Source: Flavobacteriales bacterium
GTDB lineage: Bacteria; Bacteroidota; Bacteroidia; CAIKAF01
Direction of reading: 5' to 3'
DNA length: 64,000 nt
Assembly: GCA_018401695.1 (NCBI GenBank)
Contig: JAGYKD010000001.1
Location: forward strand, 1,366,016 to 1,430,015
Below the pieces are notes generated by a model, which had not been told where the DNA came from, searched no databases, and worked only from the letters and a program-made list of their open reading frames with translations. Numbering within the stretch: the first letter of the stretch is position 1; each line of letters starts with the position of its first letter. The position numbers and the translations under genes were made by a program. Positions 49,937-58,009 of the stretch are shown in pieces.

Positions 49937-52243
49937 ATGAAGTATACAGCTGTTTGTTCTTTTCTGTTGAGTGTCGCTTGTGTGTATGGGCAGCATTTTG
50001 AGCAACATTTTCCCGGAGTTGCGCCTGAAGCCGCGCAGCGCTGGCCCATGGAGGCGATTGAAAGCGTGGAATTGACGGATGCTCAACACCGTTTGTATAC
50101 CCTTCAAGACGGTAGGGTGTTGAGCCAAAGCTCAAAAACACCCATTAACTATAAAGACAGTTCCGGGAATTGGCGTATGATAGATGCCGTTCCGGTGCAG
50201 CACACCAAGGGCTGGAGGGCTTCAGATCAGCCTTTTCCGGTGCATGTGGGTAATGATGGTTCCTTGGTTTTCGAAAGTCCTTCCGGGCAAGTGCATTATG
50301 GTCCGGCCTTGCCTGCGGGAAGTGCAGGGTTTAGTTTCCATGGGCCAAGAACCTTGCGCCAGCCTTTGAGCCATGGAGCCTACCGCGACTTGGAGTTTCG
50401 GGTGAATGCCATAAAATCTTCGGTCTTTTTAACCAATGCACCTGCGGGCGATTGGAATTGGCAACGGTCTGTAAAGCTTCCCCTCGGAGCCTCGATGCGG
50501 CCGGCTGAGTTTCCCGAAGGGGCCTTGGAAGTGGTGTCGGCTAAACGGGAAGTGTTGAGCAAAATTCTACCCTTGGTGGTGTCGGACGCCCAAGGCGATT
50601 GGACGCGTTTGCCTTATATGGTAGAAATGAGTGGAGCAGGAGAGGTGAGTTTAAGTGCCACCGTGCCTCAAGCTTGGTTGCAGGCACCGGAGCGCAGCTA
50701 TCCCGTAGAAATTGACCCCTTGATTACCGGACCTACTTCTATTTGGACCGGAAGTTTTATGCCTTCCTGTCTTATTCCTAATTATAATGTGGACAGCATT
50801 CCTGTAGTGATTCCGGCAGAAATTAGCATAACCTCTTTTTTGGTAACCGGCTCGTATTATGCCAGTCCATTTTCGGGGGCTGTGATGTCGGATGCCGAAA
50901 TGTATTACAGCACTTCTTGTGGCCAAACCCCCGGGCTTACGGTAGGCCCTCCGACCGGTAATTTGGCCGGAACAGGCTACAACGAGGACACCGAATACCG
51001 AAATCCGCTTACTTGTTGCTTTACTCCCTCTTGCAGTCAGCAAAACTTTTGGCTACGTATGCATTTGGGGCGAAACTTTGGCCCTCCGGGCTGCAATTTC
51101 ACCTATGTATACCACGACCCCTCTTCTCAATGGCCCTTTAGCGCGTTTGTTGAAGGCCGAACGGTGGAATCGGCGGCCATTCAATGGCAGGTGCAGCCCC
51201 AAAGCCAGTGCGGTACCGAGTGCGATGTATCCATACGAAGTTTTGTTCGTTATGGAGTCCCTCCCTATCAAATAGACCACCCTTGGGCTCAAGCTCCCAC
51301 GGCAGTTGGCAATCCCGGAACCAATTGCAACATACCCTTGGTCGATGAGACCATTGCTGTGGTTCGGCCCAATTGCCCGCAAACCTGTTATGAAGACCCT
51401 GCTTTATCCGTTCCCCTTCCCATAATTACCGATCAATGCGGCAATAATGTTACCGGATTACCTCCCAAAACCATCAGCATTCGAGAAACGCCGGATGCGA
51501 CAGCCACCCCTTCTTTTTTGGCCTTATGCAGTGGAGAGCAAGCCCAAATCCAGCTCAACTCCTGTACGCCCGGAACTACTGTGAATTGGCAAGGACAGAA
51601 CGGTGAAACCGGCTCGGGAAGCATAGATACCACTATGACCTATGAAGGCAACGATACCCTTATTGCCGCGTTTACGGCAAGTGCTTCGGCCAATAACTGC
51701 CAGGGGCCATCAACCACTATTGATATTCAGGTGTTTCCTAATCCGGTGGCCGATGCCGATATTCCGGAAACCGTAATCATTCAAACCGATGCGGTATTTA
51801 CCGATTCCTCGGATTACAAGGGCGGAAATGCCTCTGTGGTGGAGTGGATTTTGCCCGATGGGACCGTGCTGACCGGTAACCCGGCAACGACCCAATTTAC
51901 CGAACCCGGCAAATACGAAATCTGCCTGGTGATTGAAAGCAGCTATAGCTGCCGCGATACGGTTTGCGACACCTTGGAAGTGATTCCGCCCACGGTTCCC
52001 TTACCCAATGTGGTTACACCCAATGGAGACGGCGTAAACGATGCCTTGGAGTTTCAGTACCTGGAATTTTTTAGTCCCGCCCAATTGACCGTATTTAATA
52101 GGTGGGGTACCGTGGTTTTTCAAGACGACAACTACCAAAACGACTGGGTGCCGGAAGGCTTAAGCGAGGGTACCTATTTTTACGAGTTGATCCTCTTTGA
52201 CGGGACGGCCGAAACCAGCAGTTTAAATATTTTTAGACCCTAG
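49937..52243 (+). CDS. Secreted protein with gliding-motility-associated C-terminal (CHU_C) domain
   Basis: 768 residues; signal peptide (FLLSVACVYG). The N-terminal ~250 residues are beta-rich with repeated 'Tyr-x-Asp-x-x-Gly-x-Trp' style segments (INYKDSSGNWRMID). A Cys-rich middle with paired cysteines follows (CGQTPG, CCFTPSCSQ, CGTECD), then an Ig/PKD-like module (SYSCRDTVCDTLEVIPP). The final type B T9SS domain reads PNVVTPNGDGVNDALEF...QLTVFNRWGTVVFQ...LSEGTYFYELILFDG. Exported by the T9SS; function of the body unknown. Confidence 0.85.
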   Translation: MKYTAVCSFLLSVACVYGQHFEQHFPGVAPEAAQRWPMEAIESVELTDAQHRLYTLQDGRVLSQSSKTPINYKDSSGNWRMIDAVPVQHTKGWRASDQPFPVHVGNDGSLVFESPSGQVHYGPALPAGSAGFSFHGPRTLRQPLSHGAYRDLEFRVNAIKSSVFLTNAPAGDWNWQRSVKLPLGASMRPAEFPEGALEVVSAKREVLSKILPLVVSDAQGDWTRLPYMVEMSGAGEVSLSATVPQAWLQAPERSYPVEIDPLITGPTSIWTGSFMPSCLIPNYNVDSIPVVIPAEISITSFLVTGSYYASPFSGAVMSDAEMYYSTSCGQTPGLTVGPPTGNLAGTGYNEDTEYRNPLTCCFTPSCSQQNFWLRMHLGRNFGPPGCNFTYVYHDPSSQWPFSAFVEGRTVESAAIQWQVQPQSQCGTECDVSIRSFVRYGVPPYQIDHPWAQAPTAVGNPGTNCNIPLVDETIAVVRPNCPQTCYEDPALSVPLPIITDQCGNNVTGLPPKTISIRETPDATATPSFLALCSGEQAQIQLNSCTPGTTVNWQGQNGETGSGSIDTTMTYEGNDTLIAAFTASASANNCQGPSTTIDIQVFPNPVADADIPETVIIQTDAVFTDSSDYKGGNASVVEWILPDGTVLTGNPATTQFTEPGKYEICLVIESSYSCRDTVCDTLEVIPPTVPLPNVVTPNGDGVNDALEFQYLEFFSPAQLTVFNRWGTVVFQDDNYQNDWVPEGLSEGTYFYELILFDGTAETSSLNIFRP

Positions 52244-52332
52244 GGAGAGAAGGTATACTGGCAGATTATTGAGGCGTGGCCGGTGAAGTTTGTGGCTCGC
52301 TTGCCCCCCTTGTTTTTTAGGCTTTTTTGGAC

Positions 52333-52590
52333 AGTATCGAATAGCATTGCGTCCACCGTTTTTAAAATTTCTCTTGGTATTTGGGCGCCATATCCGTCTC
52401 CGGCCATTAGCTGCCTTGTGGGGTTGCTAGGCCGCCTTGCCCACCTAAGGAGCTTCCTGTGGTCGCTCTTAGTTGGGCAGCGGCTGTGCACCCCACTGCG
52501 GCAGGCTATTTGGCCTCCGCCGGGGCGCTTTACGCTCCGTGGGGGGTGTTATGAAGCCCACGGTTTCAACCGTGGGCTATCGTGTGGTTA
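52333..52590 (-). repeat. Dispersed repeat family B, copy 2, with family A remnant
   Basis: Reverse complement of the element at 7457-7672 over ~200 bp, with the palindrome AGCCCACGGTTTCAACCGTGGGCT at its plus-strand right end. To its left GGACAGTATCGAATAGCATTGCGTCCACCGTTTTT (minus: ACGGTGGACGCAATGCTATTC) recalls the family A left end, so A and B lie together here as they do at 7.4 kb. No gene in 52244-52642. Confidence 0.75.
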
Positions 52591-52642
52591 TTTTTTGAAG
52601 GAGAAAAATCTCTACATGCTTTTATTTAATCATCTGATTATC

Positions 52643-53050
52643 ATGTATAATTTGAAAAGAAAATCTCTACATCTTTGGTTTTGGGGTGTTGAATTTCGAT
52701 GGTCCCATGGCTTTTCCTCACCAATGGAAGCCACATTTGCCATGTACGATGAGCGTGGGGAGTTAGCACCTTCTTCGGGGATTTATATGGCCGCAAAAGG
52801 GGTGAATACCTTATTTGTCTATAATTCCCGGAATGCTATCCGCCGGTTGGGACTGTACAAAACAAAGCAGCAGGTGTTGTTTTTAAAATGGCCCACCAAC
52901 GAATTAGCCGCTTGCTATATTGATTCTTGTTTATGTGATGTCCATGCTTTCCCCAAGCAACCAGACCTTCGATTCCAAACTATTGAAGAAGCCGAGCTTG
53001 GCCGATGGCTAAGCTTCGATTCCAAAATTACCGCTATGGTTAAACCTTAG
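52643..53050 (+). CDS. Protein of unknown function
   Basis: 135 residues from the ATG that follows the repeat (MYNLKRKSLH); the open frame extends 120 codons upstream but that stretch is repeat DNA. Not recognised. Features: aromatic-rich start LWFWGVEFRWSHGF, a beta-like IYMAAKGVNTLFVYNSRNAI, and LAACYIDSCLCDVHAFP with three Cys. No signal or TM. It is 31 nt upstream of the Spy-like gene and may share its transcript. Low certainty that it is a conserved gene. Confidence 0.5.
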   Translation: MYNLKRKSLHLWFWGVEFRWSHGFSSPMEATFAMYDERGELAPSSGIYMAAKGVNTLFVYNSRNAIRRLGLYKTKQQVLFLKWPTNELAACYIDSCLCDVHAFPKQPDLRFQTIEEAELGRWLSFDSKITAMVKP

Positions 53051-53081
53051 CTGCTCCGGAGCGTCTAACCATAAAAAGCGT

Positions 53082-53477
53082 ATGAAATCAACAATCAAAA
53101 CATGGCTTATTGCCGGGATGCTTATGCTTGTGGGAGTAGCTCAAGCCCAACACAGAGGCAAACTTAGCCCTGAAGAAAAGGCCGCAAAAGCTACAGCCCG
53201 TATGGAAACGGAACTGGGTTTGTCTGCTGATCAAAAGCAAGCCGTTCATGCCGCTCATTTGGAATTGGCCAATGCTATGCACGCCGCCAAAGAGGCGCAA
53301 GACAAAGAAGCCGCAAAAACAGCTAGGAAAACCTATCACGAAACTCTAAAGGGCATATTAAGTCCCGAACAAATGGGCCGGTATAAAGAAATTAGAAAGG
53401 CCAAAGCACAAAAGAGAAAGGCAGCGCGCAAGGCACCTGAAAAGGAAGCTTCGGAAGAAGAGCTTGAGCTCGATTAA
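53082..53477 (+). CDS. Small periplasmic helical protein (Spy/DUF4890-like)
   Basis: 131 residues: signal peptide ending GVAQAQ, then KLSPEEKAAKATARMETELGLSADQ, the wording of LTxxQ-type Spy-like/DUF4890 proteins of Bacteroidota, a Lys/Ala-rich helix and a strongly charged tail (KAQKRKAARKAPEKEAS...EEELELD). Probably a helical periplasmic chaperone or metal-stress protein. It overlaps the convergent glycine-rich gene by 4 bp. Confidence 0.7.
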   Translation: MKSTIKTWLIAGMLMLVGVAQAQHRGKLSPEEKAAKATARMETELGLSADQKQAVHAAHLELANAMHAAKEAQDKEAAKTARKTYHETLKGILSPEQMGRYKEIRKAKAQKRKAARKAPEKEASEEELELD

Positions 53478-54964
53478 TAGCTAATGATTACCTGGCCGTG
53501 GCCGGTTTGGAATCCGCTGCTGTTGCTCGGATTGGTTCCATTGTTGATGGAGCCGCCGCCGCCACCGCCGCCATTCCAAGCCGCGCCACCTCCACTGTAG
53601 CCGCCGCCACCGCCGCCGGCATGACCATTCGTGTGCGATCCACCACCACCACCACCGCAGCCCCAGCCACCCGGGTTATGGTAGCCGGTCGTTTGAGAAG
53701 GTACTCCGGCATTGTAGCCCAAACCGCCACCTGCTGAGTTGTTGGAATTATTCCCTCCATTTGCCCCATTGCTGCCGCCATAGGCGCCATTACTTCCTGC
53801 TCCATATCCGTTGCTTCCGTTCTGACTCGACGTGCCGGCATAACCTCCATTCGTGTGGCCTGCACCACCTCCACCTCCGGCAATAACTAAAATATTATTT
53901 CCCTGAAGCACGCCGGTTCCGCCACCGCCGCCGCCGCCGGTCCAGCCGCTCGCATTTGCTCCGGGACTCCCCTGACCACCCACAAGAATGGTTAGGACTT
54001 GTCCCGGTGTTGCTTGAAAGGTGCCAACCATGCGGGCACCCAAACCTCCTTGGTTGGAGGGGTTGTTTCCTCCCTGAGCGCCACGTGCGTCTATAGTGAT
54101 GGTTGTGGCACAATTGGGTACGGTCCAGCTTTGAGAACCTCCTGTAAAGTTAAAGGTAACGGTATTGCTGCCGGGTGGGGGACAGTTGGTTACCACAAAG
54201 CTCATCAAATTCGTATCTGTACAGCCTGCATTGTCGGTAACCACCAAACTTATGGGGTAAGTTCCTGCCTGAGACCAGGTAACGGAGGGGTTTTGGCTAA
54301 CGGAAGAAGCCGGAGTACCCGAGGTAAATAGCCACTGGTAATTTAGCCCGCTTTGGGAGGCACTAAATTGAACAGCGCTGTTGGTGGTTCCTTGGCTTGG
54401 TGTTGATGTAAAACTTGAATTGGGCAGGTTTACTTGAATGGTTAAACTGGTGTTTGCAGAGTTTCCGCAAAAATTTTGTGCACTTGCATGTATCTGAGCT
54501 GTGCTATTTCCTACTTGAATGTATGCGGTATCGTTTCCTTGACCGCTGGTTAGAGTTATGCCGGGATCTGTGGTCCATTGATAGGAGGCCGCCCCTTGCA
54601 CCGGAGCAGCGACCACCATAATGGAGTCACTTCCTGCACATACAGGGCCTGAATAGCTTATTTGGGCAGGCTGAGCCGGCGCTGTAGTGCAATTGCAAAG
54701 CGCAGACTGCCAGCCTGTGGCATTAAAATACACATCTACACACTCGCTGGTGGTATTAAAAATCATTAAGCCCTGCGCAGGGTTTTGAATGGCATTCCTT
54801 TGGCTTTGTGTCAATCTTGGGGGTAAAAAGCCTTGTTGATTCGATTGCAAGTCCAACACTGCCGACGGGTCGGGAGGGCTATTGGAGCCAATGGTTACTC
54901 CTTGCGCCCAACACAAAGGCATTTGGAAAATGAATAGGGCGAATAGGAAAATGAAGGGGCGCAT
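53474..54964 (-). CDS. Secreted glycine-rich protein with PKD domain
   Basis: 496 residues, signal peptide ending PLCWAQG. Four parts: the Bacteroidota N-terminal module PPDPSAVLDLQSNQQGFLPP...IQNPAQGLMIFNTTS; an Ig-like stretch; a PKD domain (FSASQSGLNYQWLF...WSQAGTYPISLVVTDNAG); and a ~220-residue glycine-rich domain beginning TFNFTGGSQSWTVPNCATTITI and containing TPGQVLTILVGGQG and many GGGGGG runs, as in the PF12810-type family. No T9SS tail. Surface or matrix protein; function unknown. Confidence 0.8.
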   Translation of the reverse strand: MRPFIFLFALFIFQMPLCWAQGVTIGSNSPPDPSAVLDLQSNQQGFLPPRLTQSQRNAIQNPAQGLMIFNTTSECVDVYFNATGWQSALCNCTTAPAQPAQISYSGPVCAGSDSIMVVAAPVQGAASYQWTTDPGITLTSGQGNDTAYIQVGNSTAQIHASAQNFCGNSANTSLTIQVNLPNSSFTSTPSQGTTNSAVQFSASQSGLNYQWLFTSGTPASSVSQNPSVTWSQAGTYPISLVVTDNAGCTDTNLMSFVVTNCPPPGSNTVTFNFTGGSQSWTVPNCATTITIDARGAQGGNNPSNQGGLGARMVGTFQATPGQVLTILVGGQGSPGANASGWTGGGGGGGTGVLQGNNILVIAGGGGGAGHTNGGYAGTSSQNGSNGYGAGSNGAYGGSNGANGGNNSNNSAGGGLGYNAGVPSQTTGYHNPGGWGCGGGGGGSHTNGHAGGGGGGYSGGGAAWNGGGGGGGSINNGTNPSNSSGFQTGHGQVIISY

Positions 54965-54994
54965 ATTCGTTTTATTAATTTGAAATATAAGCTT

Positions 54995-55963
54995 TTATTT
55001 GAATTGTTCCGAGTCGGGCCAAATTCGATTCAAAACTTTTTCCGCCATAGGAATCGTCCATGCTAAACAAAGCACCCCGCCTACATTAAATACGACATGT
55101 GCGTTGGCCAGCATGCGTTGTGGAGTCATGCCCTCTCCTAAAAACAACACAAACTGCATAAAGGGATGAAATAGAATCAATCCTAAAATGATGGAAAATA
55201 AATTGAATACCAGATGAAAGACGGCTGTTTTTAGTGCCGAACGGCTACCCCTAATGGTTGCCAATAGGGTGTCGCTGCAGGTCCCCAGTTCGGCACCCAG
55301 CATTATGGCCACGGATGCGGTTAAACTAAGTATGCCTTTTTTGACCAAAACAATGGACATCCCTACGGTGGCCGAGGAGGATTGGATAACCAAAGTAATT
55401 AAACCGCCTGCCAAAGCTCCCCGCCAAGGGTTTTCGGCCTTTGCTAAAAAATGGGAAACCGATGGATGATTTTGCAGGGGCTCTACCGCATTTTCCATCG
55501 TGAACAGGCCAAAGAATAGAATGCCAAAATAAAGAATCACCTTCCCTGTTTGGCTTAATTTTGGGTTCTTGGAAGCTAAAACCAATACAAAGCCCACCAA
55601 CAGCATCAATGGGGCGTATTGGCCTACATTCATTGCAATAATTTGACTGCTAAGGGTGGTTCCGATATTTGCACCCATTACTATGCCCAGGGATTGACGC
55701 AGGTTCATGGCTTTGCTGTTCACAAGCACAATTGCCATTATTATTACAGCCGATGAACTGTCCAAGAGAAAGGTCGCTATGGTTCCCGTTACTATAGAAA
55801 GGGGAATGTTGCGGGTGCTGCGGGCAATCCATTGCTTGGCCTTGCTTCCTAAGGCTTCCTGTAAGGTGGAGGATAGACTGGTTACTGCGTAAAGGAATAG
55901 CACCAGCCCTGCAATAAGTATAAGCAGTACATTTAACCACTCGTTTGCGGTTCCGCTCTCCAT
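54995..55963 (-). CDS. Na/Pi cotransporter family protein
   Basis: 322 residues with about eight TM helices and the two inverted PNaS repeats typical of NptA/YjbB: first FLLDSSSAVIIMAIVLVNS, second LVIQSSSATVGMSIVLVKK. GANIGTTLSSQIIA and GAELGTCSDTLLA follow each repeat. It lacks the C-terminal PhoU-like domain of longer members. Sodium-coupled phosphate transport, direction uncertain. It starts 31 nt from the preceding gene on its strand's downstream side and may be independent. Confidence 0.9.
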   Translation of the reverse strand: MESGTANEWLNVLLILIAGLVLFLYAVTSLSSTLQEALGSKAKQWIARSTRNIPLSIVTGTIATFLLDSSSAVIIMAIVLVNSKAMNLRQSLGIVMGANIGTTLSSQIIAMNVGQYAPLMLLVGFVLVLASKNPKLSQTGKVILYFGILFFGLFTMENAVEPLQNHPSVSHFLAKAENPWRGALAGGLITLVIQSSSATVGMSIVLVKKGILSLTASVAIMLGAELGTCSDTLLATIRGSRSALKTAVFHLVFNLFSIILGLILFHPFMQFVLFLGEGMTPQRMLANAHVVFNVGGVLCLAWTIPMAEKVLNRIWPDSEQFK

Positions 55964-56117
55964 GGGAATTATTTAGACATAACTATGTAATTTTTCTAAG
56001 GAACGGTTCCGACTTGCATTAATTCTTCTTGAAATTTTTGCCATTGGCTAAACCTATCCTAATCCAATGGGCAATGCACGCGCTTTATTCGGCTTTAAAA
56101 TGGCAACCAGATTAAAT

Positions 56118-56731
56118 ATGAATGTTTTAGTAACCGGCGCTACCGGACTTACAGGTTCATTCATTCAAAGACAGTTGGGGAGCCACGTGCTTTTTGAACA
56201 GAATCGTTTTTTTTATGCATCACGAGCAAAACCACCCCTGAGGCCTAATGCCCTATGGTTCGATTTCGAAGATTCAAAGAGCTTAACATAGGCACTCGAA
56301 GACATTCAAATTTTGTTTTTGTTGCGTCCACCCCAGCTCACGAATGTTCGGAAGATTTTTCGGCCATTATTGGAAAGATTTGGAGCTCTTGGTTTCCGCC
56401 AGGTGGTTTTTTTGTCGGTACAAGGGGCTCAATCCTTGGACACTACTGTCCAAGAGGGGTGCAATTTTTTGAGGTATCGAAGCTTTTTTCTTCCGAACCC
56501 GGCATAGACTTGCCATACCGTGCTATGCCTGCTTTCCAGTGGTTGTTTTGGGCTCTGAATAATGGATTAGAACCTATGGAAGCCTTAGTAAGGGCCATGC
56601 TACACGCCTTACCCAAATACGGCAACACTCCACCTACCAGCCAAAACGTCCGGCAAGTACTGAAGCAAAAGCCCGGAAGTTTAGTTGATTTTCTCCAAAG
56701 AGAAGACACATTTTTTGAACCTCTTAAATAA
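56118..56731 (+). pseudogene. NmrA-type NAD(P)-binding protein, decayed
   Basis: N-terminus MNVLVTGATGLTGSFIQRQL is a Rossmann start. The frame reaches DFEDSKSLT, then an in-frame TAG at 56289-56291, and continues in the same frame with ALEDIQILFLLRPPQLTN and VRKIFRPLLERFGALGFRQVVFLSVQGAQ, the standard NmrA sequence. After that, similarity breaks and the last part (AFQWLFWALNNG...AMLHALPKYGN) is in another frame. At ~614 bp it is also ~250 bp short. So it carries one nonsense change, at least one frameshift and an internal loss. Confidence 0.8.
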
Positions 56732-56741
56732 CTTGCGGATG

Positions 56742-57944
56742 CTATTCCTCCGCTTTTGCACCTTTTCCAAAGTCAAAGGTCAGGGTAAAGCGCAGAGTAT
56801 TGGCCAAAGGATTGGTTTGCCCTAAAGCGAATAGGTAAGAAAAGTCCAAACCGAACACATTGTAGCGCACGCCGGCACCAAGAGTGATGTACCTCCGGTT
56901 TCCTTTCAAGGGGTTTTCATAGAAAAACCCGGAACGAACCGCCAAGGTTTTGTTGTACCAATACTCTCCGGCAACACTCCAAACAAACTCATCCCATTCT
57001 TCAGAGAATCCTCCGGGCGCATCCCAAAAACTGGAAATCATACCGGTCAACACCGGACGGTCGGGGTCTTGACCTTCCAGAATTTCCCCGGTTTGCGGAT
57101 CGCGCACCGGTGGGGTAGGTACCATCAATTTTGACATTTCTAAAGACAACATAAAGCTGTTGTACTTATCAATTTGGATGGTATTGGAACCACCAACCCT
57201 AAGGTTTACAGGCAGCCAGTCTGCCGCCGTTTGTGCTGAATTGTAGCGGATTTTGGATCCAATGTTTTGCATGGTTACCCCAAAACGCCAAATCACGTCT
57301 CTTTTTAGGATTTTTTGCTCCTCGTCTTGGAAATAGAAACCAAAATCTCCACAACCGGCAATACCGGGACCGGTGGCTACTCCGCCAACTTGCTGCCCTA
57401 AGGTCAAATTAGAGTACACAAAACGAAAAGCTGCGCCTAGGGCCCATTTTTTGCTAAGCAGCAGCGATCCTCCGGCATCTACCGAAAACTCGTTGGGTGT
57501 ATAATTGCCTTGAAAGTTTCCTTCATTGTCCGTAAAGGTGATGTCTCCCAAACTGAAATACTTCAAAGAAGCACCTAGGGTGAACCGGTCGTTCATTTTC
57601 CGGTAAAAGCTCACATAAGCCAAATTGATGTCCGGCACCAAATTTCTAAGCCAAGGGGTGTACGACACCGATAGACTCATATTGTCTTCTACAAAACCCA
57701 GTTTGGCCACATTCCAGTGCATGGCGTTGGCGTCGGGGGCCGTAGCTACGCCCTGATCACCCATGCCGCCCGCTCTGGCGTCCGGTCCAATAGCTAAAAA
57801 GGGAACGGAGGTGGTTACCGTGCGAGGTACTATACCATAAACAAAACCGGATGGGTCTCCTTCTTCAATATCTTGGGCTTGGGTTATTAAAGGCATACTT
57901 AGCGCAATGCCCGCAGCACAAACCTTACATGAAATTTTTAACAT
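56742..57944 (-). CDS. porV: T9SS outer-membrane protein PorV (LptO)
   Basis: 400 residues, signal peptide ending TQAQ, then the PorV opening VPFLAIGPDARAGGMGDQGVA and TAPDANAMHWNVAKL, shared with the FadL-like barrel family. Barrel strands follow to the final LRFTLTFDFGKGA. PorV collects substrates from the SprA translocon and forms the attachment complex with PorU. It lies downstream of porU with a 65-nt gap that has its own -7 box. Ends 10 nt from the NmrA pseudogene. Confidence 0.95.
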   Translation of the reverse strand: MLKISCKVCAAGIALSMPLITQAQDIEEGDPSGFVYGIVPRTVTTSVPFLAIGPDARAGGMGDQGVATAPDANAMHWNVAKLGFVEDNMSLSVSYTPWLRNLVPDINLAYVSFYRKMNDRFTLGASLKYFSLGDITFTDNEGNFQGNYTPNEFSVDAGGSLLLSKKWALGAAFRFVYSNLTLGQQVGGVATGPGIAGCGDFGFYFQDEEQKILKRDVIWRFGVTMQNIGSKIRYNSAQTAADWLPVNLRVGGSNTIQIDKYNSFMLSLEMSKLMVPTPPVRDPQTGEILEGQDPDRPVLTGMISSFWDAPGGFSEEWDEFVWSVAGEYWYNKTLAVRSGFFYENPLKGNRRYITLGAGVRYNVFGLDFSYLFALGQTNPLANTLRFTLTFDFGKGAKAEE

Positions 57945-57967
57945 AATGCTATTCTAAACCGGATGGG

Positions 57968-57975
57968 CAAATATA
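57968..57975 (-). promoter_or_regulatory. -7 box upstream of porV
   Basis: CAAATATA on plus is TATATTTG on minus (TAnnTTTG), 23 nt before the porV ATG and inside the porU-porV gap. It would allow porV to be made in excess over porU. Confidence 0.45.
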
Positions 57976-58009
57976 CAACAGCCACCCCTTTAACAGAAAC
58001 CTAAGCGGA

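Noticed and set aside
52283-52642. Upstream part of the ORF at 52.6 kb
   Set aside because: It is a translation of the family B repeat.
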